This document shows positions 1 to 8,853 of a DNA stretch of 64,000 nucleotides, one piece after another. The translations under genes were made by a program, and so were the position numbers. The notes under the pieces are model-generated. The model searched no databases. It was not told the origin of the DNA and saw only the letters and a program-made list of their open reading frames with translations. Source of the stretch: JABCYV01 sp963696025 (GTDB taxonomy: Bacteria; Acidobacteriota; Terriglobia; Terriglobales; Acidobacteriaceae); the NCBI GenBank assembly GCA_963696025.1, contig CAVOII010000006.1, positions 372,001 to 436,000 of the forward strand, read 5' to 3'. How positions within the stretch are numbered: the stretch's first letter is position 1; each line of letters starts with the position of its first letter.

Positions 1-1
1 G

Positions 2-340
2 TCGACCGAGGTTCCGAATCTGATTCGGCAAAACCTAGGGCGGGACGTGGACGCGTTTCTGGCAGACAACGGATACCGGCGAAGCGACCTTCAAAGCTGG
101 GTTCTACACACCGGAGGACCGAAGGTGCTCGAGGCCTCGGCGACAGCACTGGGGTTGCACAATGGACAGCTGGATGCCTCCTGGGATTGCCTGCGTAAGG
201 TAGGAAATCTTTCTTCGGCTTCAGTGCTGGTTGTGCTCGAAGACGTAATGAAGCACCGTCGTCCTGAGCCCGGCGCAATGGGTCTGCTTGCCGCCATGGG
301 ACCCGGTTTTTGTTCCGAGCTTCTACTTCTGCAATGGTAA
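2..340 (+). CDS. Type III polyketide synthase, C-terminal end (partial)
   Basis: The frame is open from the window edge and ends at TAA 338-340, giving about 112 residues of the C-terminal chalcone/stilbene-synthase domain. Visible family signatures are HTGGPKVLEA (active-site loop region), the GNLSSASVL motif with the Asn expected of the Cys-His-Asn triad, and the terminal MGPGF...ELLLLQW. The enzyme family condenses malonyl-CoA onto an acyl-CoA starter to make resorcinol- or pyrone-type products. The catalytic Cys and His lie upstream of the window. The two methyltransferases that follow are convergent with it on the other strand, so they are not in the same operon, although methyltransferases commonly accompany these synthases. 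The GTG at 47 is internal, not the start. Confidence 0.88.
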   Translation, partial: STEVPNLIRQNLGRDVDAFLADNGYRRSDLQSWVLHTGGPKVLEASATALGLHNGQLDASWDCLRKVGNLSSASVLVVLEDVMKHRRPEPGAMGLLAAMGPGFCSELLLLQW

Positions 341-455
341 GGTCAGGTGGTTGTTGAATTCGACGGATGTCTTCTGTGATCCGGTAGCGGCCCAGCAAGG
401 GTGACGCGTCGAGATTGCCGACCGGGCCAAGCCGCGCACCCTGCGCACTAAAGTG

Positions 456-1178
456 TCATATCTCTTTTCTGCACGACACGCTATAGCGAAACGGAAAGGA
501 CCATTCGATGCACGCCCGCTCTGCGGGGATACCGGCTTCAGCCAACAGGTGTCGCCAGTCATCTGCTACAAAGGCCCGCGCAACCGAAACGGGCCCATCG
601 TGCCTCGCCATGCGGTTCACCGGCAGAAGTCGTGTGGCATGCTTTATAAAGAAATAAGGCAGGATGTGACGGTGCAGGTCGTTGATGAACCAGCCGTGCG
701 CGGCATATCGGTCCATCTGGCGAATAAAACGAACCAGATCCGCGTCGCCGAGATGATGTGTGAAAGACGAACTGACGATAAAATCTGTCCGGAGCGGTTC
801 CGCTCGAGCGAAGACGTCGGCCGTTTCAAAACGGATGGACATCTCCGGCGGCGTGGACTCCGTCGCCGATTTCGTCGACCAGGGGTTGAGATCAACTCCC
901 GTCAGATCGAGCTTCAGGTTCTTCCCGCGTGCCCATTTCCTCAGCCGCCGCAACATGCCGCCGCCCCCGCTGCCGACGTCGAGAACCGATATCGGCCGCC
1001 CCTCCGGAAAATCCGCCAGGGCTCGCTTTAGCCAGAGCAGGGTCGGACGATAAGCGAGCGTCAAAATGTTGATCCGCTCGAGATCGTGCAGATAGTCGTC
1101 GAATTCTTCAAAGGAAACCGGGTCGGTATCCATCAGCTCGGTCGCCGTGCTGCGTCGGCTGAAATCCAGCTGGGTCAC
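456..1178 (-). CDS. SAM-dependent class I methyltransferase, PKS-associated type
   Basis: This 240-residue protein has the Rossmann motif I VLDVGSGGGGMLRRL at about residues 65-79, an acidic GVDLNP after the second strand and an HHLGDADLVRF stretch in the post-motif region. The start is GTG 1176-1178 with AGGTGA a few bases upstream. Proteins of this kind (methyltransferase type 11/12 fold) are often encoded next to type III polyketide synthases and are presumed to methylate the alkylresorcinol or quinol product; the synthase end at 2-340 supports that, but the substrate is inferred. The upstream neighbour on the same strand is a collapsed gene at 1108-1392, which overlaps this start. Confidence 0.75.
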   Translation of the reverse strand: MTQLDFSRRSTATELMDTDPVSFEEFDDYLHDLERINILTLAYRPTLLWLKRALADFPEGRPISVLDVGSGGGGMLRRLRKWARGKNLKLDLTGVDLNPWSTKSATESTPPEMSIRFETADVFARAEPLRTDFIVSSSFTHHLGDADLVRFIRQMDRYAAHGWFINDLHRHILPYFFIKHATRLLPVNRMARHDGPVSVARAFVADDWRHLLAEAGIPAERACIEWSFPFRYSVSCRKEI

Positions 1179-1392
1179 GAGTCACCTGGCCGCTGTTTCG
1201 CCGGACTGTACAAGCAGTTTCCTCGGCAAACCCGGCACCCTCCTCCACGGCACCCAGGACAGTGCCTCCGCCGTTAAGAACGTCATTCACAGGAAGGAAG
1301 CGCAGCCGAGATCGACGAAGGAACGTGGCCTGATTGCACAGATCGAAGCCGAGCACAGCGGTGGCGATACGATTCAGATAGGCATCGGTCAC
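1108..1392 (-). pseudogene. Collapsed gene between two methyltransferases (possible PKS 5' remnant)
   Basis: A frame starting with GTG 1390-1392 overlaps the TGA of the upstream methyltransferase by four bases, as in a translationally coupled operon. Its first residues, TDAYLNRIATAV, match the N-terminal signature of bacterial type III polyketide synthases, but similarity stops after about 13 codons. In another frame, just before the next gene, ORF-like sequence ends in ETAAR-TGA five bases ahead of the methyltransferase GTG. The simplest reading is an internal deletion that fused the 5' end of one gene to the 3' end of another. The family assignment rests on a short match. Confidence 0.4.
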
Positions 1393-2138
1393 GGCGCGGC
1401 ACGCGGCAGTTTTTGGACCACTAGCAGTTCGGTGACCCCTCCAAAAAAGAGACGGGAATCGATGACAGAAAATCCTTTTTCCCGGAAAATATTTCGCAAG
1501 TGCTGACGGTCGGGAAAGCGCTGGAGGCTTTCGGCTATGTAGCTATAGACTTCATGATTGCGGTGCAGAAGCACGCCCCACAGTCCTGTCCATAACCTCA
1601 GACCCCAGTATTCCATCTTTTGCGGGATGTGTGTGCCCGGTTTGGAGAAATCGAGAAAGGCCGCCACGCCGCACGGTTTCAGAACGCGGCTGACTTCGTC
1701 AATAGCAGTTCCGAGGTCCGGTGCATTCCGCAGGGCGTATCCACCGGTGACAATGTCCACGGATTCGGAAGCGATTTCAAGCGATCCCATATCCTGGTTG
1801 ACGAAACTGACATTAGGATGAGTGTTGCGGTGACGAGCGATATCCAGCATCGGCTCGGTGATGTCCACTCCGGCGATGCGGCTACGTGGGTATTTGCCGG
1901 CAAGCAGAAACGCGATATCGCCGGTGCCGCAGGCGAGATCAACGCAAACAGGGGATTCATGAGAGGGAAGCAATGAAACCAACGTGCGCTTCCATGCCGC
2001 GTCGCGCCCGAAAGAAAGTACTCTGGTGATGAAATCGTACCGGGGCGCGACCTCGGAAAAATTCCTTTCGGTATAGTATTTCTTCGTCTCGGCATTCTCG
2101 AGATGATCGCCGATTTTCAAAACAAAGCGACCGGTCAC
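1389..2138 (-). CDS. UbiE/MenG-family methyltransferase
   Basis: The protein carries the UbiE/COQ5 layout: FSEVAPRYDFITRVLSFGRD near the N-terminus, motif I CVDLACGTGDIAFLLA, GVDITEPMLDIAR, and the diagnostic TGGYALRNAPDLGTAIDEVSRVLKPCG. Family members methylate quinone precursors; in a polyketide context they may act on resorcinol-quinols. I place the start at GTG 2136-2138 because GGAG precedes it by five bases and because the longer frame (to 2339) runs through a YceI coding remnant on the same strand. That gives about 249 residues, the normal family length. Its stop overlaps the following degenerate gene. Confidence 0.8.
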   Translation of the reverse strand: MTGRFVLKIGDHLENAETKKYYTERNFSEVAPRYDFITRVLSFGRDAAWKRTLVSLLPSHESPVCVDLACGTGDIAFLLAGKYPRSRIAGVDITEPMLDIARHRNTHPNVSFVNQDMGSLEIASESVDIVTGGYALRNAPDLGTAIDEVSRVLKPCGVAAFLDFSKPGTHIPQKMEYWGLRLWTGLWGVLLHRNHEVYSYIAESLQRFPDRQHLRNIFREKGFSVIDSRLFFGGVTELLVVQKLPRAAP

Positions 2139-2286
2139 TGGATCTCCATTTTCAAAGGGTCCGCAAGAGGGCTTACAGCAGACCAACGATGGTTTGTGGT
2201 TTCGGTTGCGGCGTTCACAGATTCCTTGTCCACCATACTCCATAATTCGCGTCGCGGCGCGGCAGCCGGAAGAGTTTGCAGGCTGC

Positions 2287-2502
2287 CTATTGCTTAAAGA
2301 CCAACGGAGGCCCGCTGACTCGCTTGCCCTTGAGATCAACAGTCACCTCGACACGGTCTGCGATCTTGATGAATGGAATGCCCTTATTCATCCCGTAGTC
2401 CTTACGGTCGAAGGCCATTGTCCCTATTTTCACCATCTGGTCTGGGGGTGGAGCTGTTTCTTTGGGCTCATGGAAGAGGCGACCTGAAGGTGTTGGATAT
2501 CC
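2287..2502 (-). pseudogene. YceI-family C-terminal remnant
   Basis: Between a TGA at 2503-2505 and the TAG at 2287-2289 the minus strand encodes about 71 residues ending with HEPKETAPPPDQMVKIGTMA, then FDRKDYGMNKG, IKIADRVEVTVDLKG and VFKQ. The FDR(K)DYGM motif and the final V-V-DL strand are typical of the C-terminal half of YceI-like lipocalin-type proteins. The N-terminal half is absent and no start codon or ribosome site is evident, so this is a truncated copy. It lies immediately upstream of the UbiE-like gene. Confidence 0.6.
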
Positions 2503-2505
2503 TCA

Positions 2506-3060
2506 ATCCAGATATTCCACGTCCGACATACAAATCAGGGTTACATCAGGAATTCGTAGCACTGTATTTCCCGACCGGACATTTCCAACGCCGACCCATG
2601 CGGGCACAACCTGAGCGTGTAGCGCACAGATTAAATGGGGGCGGCGGCATTCTTCCAAAAATCTCCCTGCGGCAGCACCCCGAACCGACTGATTCTTCAG
2701 CCCTAGCATATGGCGTTCCAGGCCTTCCGAAACGACTTGGTTTGGAGAGCGCACCCAGCGGGATTAGGTGGCATAAGGCCTGACTACAAGAGGAATCCCT
2801 CTCCCTAACGTTCTGGCAAGGGTGAGTCGCTTTGCCTTTCGGACGCTCTTTCCGGGCATCCGACCTAGAGTCTGCCTTGACTCGCAGCCGCCGGCGGGAA
2901 GATAATCCCCGCCTGAACGCAAGGCCTGCGCCAGCCACTCGGCTGTGTCTACCTAAGCTGGTTTCGGTTTCTGCGCTCACCTCGGCCGTAATTTTCCAGG
3001 TTTCGGCCCCTGAACTACCCCCATCAACAAGAGAGGTGGGGCGCCGCGCGCGTCACGCGC
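2506..3060. other. Intergenic region with no recognised gene
   Basis: Short frames exist on both strands but none has a recognisable domain, ribosome site or family-like composition. The right end supplies the leader of the secreted-protein gene at 3083. Confidence 0.5.
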
Positions 3061-3082
3061 AAGGAGAGCAAAAGGAGGCAAT

Positions 3083-4720
3083 ATGCGCAAGTCGATTTGG
3101 ACATGTGGATTTTGGTTGCTACTTGGAAGCATAGCCATGGCACAAAATGGGTCGAATATAATTCGCCAGACTCACACGTGCGACGACTCTAGCGGGATTC
3201 TCTGTAGTGAGTTATACGACAGCATCTACTACGAGTATATCGGCCACGACGAGCCGTCGCTGCTGTTCTACTCAAACGAACCGGGCTCGGGCTACACGGG
3301 CATCTACAAGTTGAGGCTTCCGAAGGATCCTCCGACCGTACCGAAACAGGGTGGGAGTGGAGGAACGTGGAACTTCCAACTCCATCCCGCTTTCTGGTTT
3401 GGCGTGGCCATGTGCGACGATCAATCGGCACCGAACCCAGGGGGATCTTCGGTGTCGCCAAACATTCTCTGCAAACCTGACAGTGACAGCAACATCTTTG
3501 ATAATTCTGACCCGACAAAGCCAGGTTACATTGGCAAGCACCCTGGCACCGCGTTCATGGAGATGCAGTTCTACCCGCCCGGTTGGTTCGGTAGCAACAG
3601 CCTGACGCAGTGGACTGCAGCGCTGAACATCGATAGCCTCTCGCAGAACCTTAACACCGGCCAAGGTAACAACTCGGCCTGCGGTGGGGCGATTGAGTAC
3701 GTGAATTTTGCGTTTATCCAAACCGATGGCGTGCCCTTCCCGCCGGGCTCGCCTAGCCCACTCGGCCCTCTTGTGGCGACGAACTTCAAGACTCTGTTCA
3801 TGGACCCCGGGGACGAACTTGTGGTGACACTTAAAGATACAGAGCACGGGCTGAAGATTACTGTTGATGATCTGAGCAGCGGCCAAAGTGGGTTCATGGT
3901 GGCCAGCGCGGCCAATGGATTCGCGGAGATCCTCTTTGACCCGGCCGGAAGCAACTGCGACTTTGCTACGCACAATCTCACTTACGATTTCCACCCGATG
4001 TACGCAACCTCCAGTACACACACGCGCGTGCCCTGGGCAGCCCACTCTTATAACATAGCGTTCTCTGATGAGATCGGACACTTCGAGTACTGCAGAACGG
4101 TGGCTCAGGAAGGGGGTGCCTGCAAATCCTCTGGTGTTAAAGATCCACCCGGGCTCGATGAGAACTTCTGCTTCGACGGGGCTTATGCCGCGTCCTTTGG
4201 GTTCGTGCCTATCGGGGGTTGTCTCGACGCTGACATCGACTTCGACGGCGTTCCCTATCAGAAGAACTGGCCCGGCACATTTAAGGACGTAAAACGCGAC
4301 GAGAAGCTGCATGCGCAGCCAGTCCAGTTCACCAGCCCCTTGTTCTTTAATCAGAATGGAAGCAAAGTGAACTACAGCCGGGTCGCGTTTGAGAATGACC
4401 TGCCCCGTATCGAGACGAATACGAATCCTCCGTGCCAGCGCCACATTTCGAATCCCGCCGACCCGAATCCTGGCCAAGGCTGCGTTAATCCGCCCGTCGG
4501 GGCAGGCTTCTACCCTATCTATAGCACCCGGGAAGGTAAGGACGGCTGCACCTGGCAAATAGGCGGCGCACTCATCCCGGGGACGCAAAACGCGTTTGGA
4601 GGGAACTCTACTGTTGAATATGGACCGTTATTGGCACTGGCATATCCAGCACCGAACGGACCCAGTTTCCGTTACAACGACTTCCGCCGCGTGCTTCGAA
4701 ACAATCCCTGCCCGCAGTGA
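3083..4720 (+). CDS. Cysteine-rich secreted protein of unknown function
   Basis: The gene starts at ATG 3083 behind a strong AAAGGAGG ribosome site and encodes 545 residues. Residues 1-20 form a signal peptide (basic MRKS, hydrophobic FWLLLGSIAM, cleavage near AMA-Q). The mature chain has about 14 cysteines spread along it, mostly in short hydrophilic loops (HTCDDSSGILC, MCDDQ, NSACGG, EYCRTV, FCFDG, PPCQRH, DGCTWQ, NPCPQ), which suggests several disulfides and export beyond the cytoplasm. Many Gly/Pro/Asn-rich loops and aromatic strands suggest a beta-rich fold. I recognise no catalytic motif. It is a single-gene unit flanked by decayed DNA and an IS element. Confidence 0.75.
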   Translation: MRKSIWTCGFWLLLGSIAMAQNGSNIIRQTHTCDDSSGILCSELYDSIYYEYIGHDEPSLLFYSNEPGSGYTGIYKLRLPKDPPTVPKQGGSGGTWNFQLHPAFWFGVAMCDDQSAPNPGGSSVSPNILCKPDSDSNIFDNSDPTKPGYIGKHPGTAFMEMQFYPPGWFGSNSLTQWTAALNIDSLSQNLNTGQGNNSACGGAIEYVNFAFIQTDGVPFPPGSPSPLGPLVATNFKTLFMDPGDELVVTLKDTEHGLKITVDDLSSGQSGFMVASAANGFAEILFDPAGSNCDFATHNLTYDFHPMYATSSTHTRVPWAAHSYNIAFSDEIGHFEYCRTVAQEGGACKSSGVKDPPGLDENFCFDGAYAASFGFVPIGGCLDADIDFDGVPYQKNWPGTFKDVKRDEKLHAQPVQFTSPLFFNQNGSKVNYSRVAFENDLPRIETNTNPPCQRHISNPADPNPGQGCVNPPVGAGFYPIYSTREGKDGCTWQIGGALIPGTQNAFGGNSTVEYGPLLALAYPAPNGPSFRYNDFRRVLRNNPCPQ

Positions 4721-5051
4721 GTCAACGAGCTTGGTTGGCTGTTACTTGAGATTGGGGACCAAAAAGGGCGGCCGCGCCGTCCTTTCCCATGGAATTGACC
4801 CTCCCGTCCAAGCCAACGGCAGAGCAGAGCCTGTGACGCTGAATGAACGATGCGGCCCGCTTGCTGTGTAATATCGCCATGAAAAACCACCAAACCCGAG
4901 GTGCGCATTCCAAAAACAAGTGAGACTGGTGAAAAACGTGGGCGATCGGAAAACTTCTTGCCTGGTGAATGTGTTTTTAAATGGAGTGTTCTGATCCTCG
5001 AGCTGTCCGATTCCCCGTTCGTAGCCGTCCTTAGCCTTTGCTCATCTTTGT

Positions 5052-6389
5052 TCACCCGGCTTGGGCTTGCAGTCTGGACGGTTGTTGTGCGAGGAAACGC
5101 ACGAGCCGTTTTACGTTCTGAGCCGTGGCTGCCAACAGGAACTGCTCGCTGACATTCCAGAGGCGCCGTAGTCGTACGCAGCCGAGCCGGATACGCTGCT
5201 TGAGTTCGGCGAACAGGGCTTCGATCTTGTAGCGGGCCCGGCGGGACCGCTCATAAGCGGGCGTCCCTACCAACCTGCGGGCTGCTTGTCGGGCCGGTTC
5301 GTGCCAGTGCACGGAGAGTTTGCGCGAGGGCGCGGTCGTGCATCGCTTCTTCTGTGGGCATCCTTGGCAATTGGATTCCGATGCCTGATAGACATACCCT
5401 TGTGTCGTCCGAGACAAGCCTCGATAAGGCAGTAACTTTCCCTCGGGGCAGTGAAAGACGTTCAGCGCTGGATCATAGCGAAACTGGTCGCGGGTGAACC
5501 TTCCACCTGTCTGGTGGCGACGATCAATGACGGGAATATGGGGTTGTACGCCCCGCTCCAGCAGCCAAGCTAAGAACTCTCCGCTACCATAGCCCTTGTC
5601 GGCTCCCAGACTCTCCGGCTGAATGCCGAACTTCGCAACTCCCTCTAGCATCTTTCGGGCCGCCACCGCCTCCTGATGGAACAGTGCCGGAGTGGCCTCC
5701 ACTCCCAGAATCACCCGACTCGTGGTGTCGATGAGATAGTTGTCGTAGTACGCCATCATCGCCCTCCCACTACCCTTAGTTGTGTAAATCGCATCCGGAT
5801 CGGTAGTCGAAACCGTCTCCGCCTCGGACACGGGGTTCACCTGCTCAAGTTCGGCCAGGTACTCTCGCACCGTCGGCGAGACCTGCGCCGCTTCCTTCAA
5901 ATGCTCCCGTCGCACTCGGCTTTGGCGGCTGGCATTAGCTCCCACCATGGTCCCATCGACCGCCAGATTCTTGCCTTCCACTAGCCCTGCCGCCAAACAC
6001 CGCCGCACGATCTCCTCGAACACTTCGCGAAACACACCCGATTGGCGAAAGCGTCCGTGTCGATTCTTTGAGAACGTCGAGTGATCCGGAATCTCCTGCT
6101 CGAAATCCAGTCGGGTGAACCAACCATAGGCCAGATGCATCCTGACTTCTTCCAGCAATCGACGCTCACTGGTAATCCCGTAGAGATAGCCCAGCAGCAG
6201 CAACCGCAGCAGCACCTCAGGATCAATCGAGGGCCGACCGGTCGCACTGTAGAGGCCCTTCACTCTCTCCCCCACGAAGCTCAAATCGATCTGCTCATCA
6301 ATGATTCGGAGCAGGTGGTCTTTGGGAATCTGGTCTTCTCAGCGGAAGTAGTAGAACAACGACTCGGTGCGCGTTTGCTGACCCATCAT
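5052..6389 (-). pseudogene. IS1182-family DDE transposase with premature TGA
   Basis: The natural start is ATG-ATG at 6384-6389 behind AGGAGGA. The frame reads MMGQQTRTESLFYYFR, then TGA at 6339-6341 (codon 17), then EDQIPKDHLLRIIDEQ and the rest of a full transposase through 5052. The body shows RPSIDPEVLLRLLLLGYLYG, the DHSTFSKNRHGRF segment, VDGTMVGANA (first catalytic Asp region), GADKGYGS (second Asp), a CxxC-type zinc cluster (CQGCPQKKRC) and RRARYKIEALFAELKQ (Glu region). Only the one nonsense codon disrupts it. A restart at TTG 6282-6284 would omit the N-terminal 35 residues. Confidence 0.85.
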
Positions 6390-6444
6390 CGTCGGGATTC
6401 CTCCTGAACGCTTGCTTAGCACACATAATGGTAAACGCAACGAA

Positions 6445-6472
6445 AAAAACTCGGCTCAGTAGCCGAGTTTTT
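6445..6472. terminator. Hairpin at the right end of the IS1182 element
   Basis: A perfect 12-bp stem (AAAAACTCGGCT / AGCCGAGTTTTT) closes a CAGT loop and merges with the right inverted repeat. With its T-run it resembles an intrinsic terminator and would shield the transposase from transcription entering from outside. Confidence 0.6.
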
Positions 6473-6780
6473 CAACAGTCTCAAGTCTTTCTGGAAGACC
6501 GAGATTGCGCGAGACGGATGCTGAACAATCAGGCGTTTGCGCGCGCCGTTCCGAGATGGGTTTTGGAAAGGCGGGGTTCGATGCGGTCGCTGCCCTCTTT
6601 GCAACGGCGATTACTTCCAGTTGCTCGTGACTCAGGCTGAACCAGCAACCGGCACCTCGCTCCATCGGTAAACACTAGCCGACTTGAACGAAGCCGGTAT
6701 GCGGCGGACGCGTTCGCGTGTTGCTGAGCCGACGGTGGAGGTGATCTGAGCTAGTTTGTGTCGCAGAGGAGGAACTCTCT

Positions 6781-7665
6781 GTGACCCATTTACGCCAGAT
6801 CATGCTTGAGGAACTGAGGCGCCGCTACTACGCCGAGTCCACCATCCGTACTTACATCCACACAGTCGAGCATTTCAGTCGGCACTTCCATCGGCCACCC
6901 GATCAGCTTGGCCCGGAGCAGATTCGCCAGTATCAGTCCGCGTTGTTCACGCGGTGGAAGCTGGCCCCGAACACCGTGACACAGCGGTTGGCAGCCTTAC
7001 GTTTCTTCTATGTTGAGGTGTTGAAGCGAGGCTGGAGCGTTGCCGAGACACCGTATCCGAAGAAGGTTCTGCACTTACCTCAAGTGCTCAGTCCGGAAGA
7101 AGTCGCGCGTCTAATCGACGCGGCAGAGTTTCCCTTCCATCGCATTCTGCTGATGACGCTGTACGCCACAGGCGCCCGCCGCGCCGAAGTGGCCCACCTG
7201 AAGATCAGCGATATCGACAGCCAGCGGATGGTCATTCACATCCGGGACGGCAAGGGACGCAAGGACCGCGATGTCATGCTCAGCCCGAAGCTGCTCGATG
7301 CGCTGCGCGTCTATTGGCGCGGGCTTCGGCGCAAGCCCACCAACTGGCTGTTTCCCGGCAACCGATGGCATACGGCGAGTCATCCGGTCTCCACCAAGGT
7401 TCTGTGGAGCGCCTGTCAGCAGGCGGCGCAGCGCGCCGGTCTGGAGCACAAGCACATCCATCCCCATACCCTGCGCCACTGCTTTGCCACTCATCTGCTT
7501 GAAGCTGCTGCCGACCTGCGCACCATCCAGATGCTGCTGGGTCATCGCGACCTTGAAGAAACGACCATCTACCTGCATCTCTCCCGGCGGCATCTCAGCG
7601 CCACCGGCAGTCCGCTGGATGCACTCCCGATCCCAGGAGAAGAAAAACCAACGCAGAGCGCATGA
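6781..7665 (+). CDS. Tyrosine recombinase associated with an IS91-type transposase
   Basis: The 294-residue protein starts at GTG 6781 behind AGGAGGA. It has an N-terminal SAM-like DNA-binding domain (STIRTYIHTVEHF) and a C-terminal catalytic domain with ATGARRAEV (first Arg), a GKGRKDRDV lysine loop, HPHTLRHCFATHLLE (HxxR), LGHRDLEETTIYLH (second His and the Tyr nucleophile). All catalytic residues are present. Its TGA overlaps the ATG of the following IS91-type transposase by four bases, so the two are co-translated. Integrase genes ahead of the transposase occur in a known branch of IS91-like elements; their role there is not settled. Confidence 0.88.
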   Translation: MTHLRQIMLEELRRRYYAESTIRTYIHTVEHFSRHFHRPPDQLGPEQIRQYQSALFTRWKLAPNTVTQRLAALRFFYVEVLKRGWSVAETPYPKKVLHLPQVLSPEEVARLIDAAEFPFHRILLMTLYATGARRAEVAHLKISDIDSQRMVIHIRDGKGRKDRDVMLSPKLLDALRVYWRGLRRKPTNWLFPGNRWHTASHPVSTKVLWSACQQAAQRAGLEHKHIHPHTLRHCFATHLLEAAADLRTIQMLLGHRDLEETTIYLHLSRRHLSATGSPLDALPIPGEEKPTQSA

Positions 7666-8853
7666 GCCGGCCTCCTCTGGAGGTGGCCGACATCGTTCGT
7701 TGTGCAGGAGAGTCCTTCATTAAGCGCAGTCGCAAGTGGATCAGCTGGCAGCATCAAAAAGTGTTGCTGGCCATCTCGCGTTGCCGCACCGCTGCGCTGG
7801 GTGGACACCGCGATCAGTGCGCGGACTGCGGACATTCCGCCATCTCTTACAACTCCTGCCGCAGCCGGCACTGCCCCAAGTGCCAGGGCAACTCGCGCCT
7901 GCGCTGGCTCCAGGCGCGGGAACGAGAGTTGCTGCCAGCCAGTTACGTGCACGTCGTCTTCACCATGCCGCGACAACTGGCTCCGTTGGCACTGCAGAAC
8001 AAGCGACTGATCTATAACCTGCTGTTTCATTCCAGTGCTGCAACTCTACTGCAGATCGCCCGCGATCCCCGGCACCTGGGAGCCGAGATCGGCTTCTTCA
8101 GCGTGCTCCACACCTGGGACCAGCGACTGCAACATCATCCTCATGTTCACTGCGTAGTTGCCGCTGGCGGTCTTGCTCCAGATCACGCTCGCTGGATCTC
8201 CTCACGCCGCTCCTTCTTCCTTCCCATCAAGGTGCTCAGCCGTGTCTTCCGCGGTAAGTTTGTCGCCGGACTCAAGACCGCGTTTCATGCCGGCGCACTC
8301 CAGTTCCACGGACATCTCTTACCGCTTGCGGAAGCGCGCGCCTTCGCCTCCTGGCTGCCTGTACTGTTCCGTCACGACTGGGTTCGTCTACTGCAAACGG
8401 CCTTTCGGCGGGCCAGAACATGGGTTGCGCTATCTCGGCGCCTACACCCATCGTGTCGCCATTTCCAACAGCAGGTTGGTTGCTCTCTCCGAGGGCAACC
8501 TCACCTTCCGTTGGCGAGACTCCGCTCACGGCAACAAGAAGCGGCGGATGACTCTGCCCGTCGATGAGTTCCTGCGCCGCTTCCTCCTACACCTGCTTCC
8601 GCCCGGCTTCCTGCGCATCCGCAACTTCGGCTTCCTCGCCAACCGCCGCCGTGCCCACCTCCTGCCACTCTGCGCCCAGTTGCTGAAACCACAGGTGCGA
8701 GCGACCAGGGCAGAGCCTGCCCCGAACCAACCCCCAGACCCAACCTTCTGGAAGTGTCCGTACTGCGGCGGAGAGATGAAACTCGTCGAAAGGTTTACCG
8801 CCGCCCAGATCCAACTCCGCGCTCCTCCGGCTCTCTGCAGAGGTGCCGCGTGA
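7662..8853 (+). pseudogene. IS91-family (HUH) transposase, frameshifted
   Basis: Frame 7662 begins MSRPPLEVADIVRCAGESF and shows the N-terminal zinc region (CADCGHSAISYNSCRSRHCPKCQG) and the HUH motif HPHVHCVV. It stays homologous to HDWV near 8384, then similarity moves to the +1 frame: FVYCKRPFGGPEHGLRYLGAYTHRVAISN and EFLRRFLLHLLPPGFLRIRNFGFLANRRR, finishing at 8853 after a C-terminal CPYCGGEM zinc knuckle. A single-base indel around 8380-8395 explains this. The Tyr-bearing segment (YLGAYTHRVAISN) is in the second frame, so the product of the first frame would be inactive. Confidence 0.85.

Larger units (their letters stand above)
4922..6482 (-). mobile_element. IS1182-family insertion sequence, complete ends
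   Basis: The 1,561-bp element is bounded by 16-bp imperfect inverted repeats: GAGACTGGTGAAAAAC at 4922-4937 and the complement of GTTTTTCAACAGTCTC at 6467-6482 (one mismatch). The flanks carry a 4-bp direct repeat AAGT at 4918-4921 and 6483-6486, as expected of a target-site duplication. It contains one transposase frame on the minus strand, interrupted by a stop codon. Confidence 0.88.

Noticed and set aside
3272..4588. Long minus-strand frame (438 codons) opposite the secreted protein
   Set aside because: The plus-strand gene has a strong ribosome site and signal peptide; the opposite frame has Arg/Val-rich, domain-free sequence typical of a shadow in GC-rich DNA.
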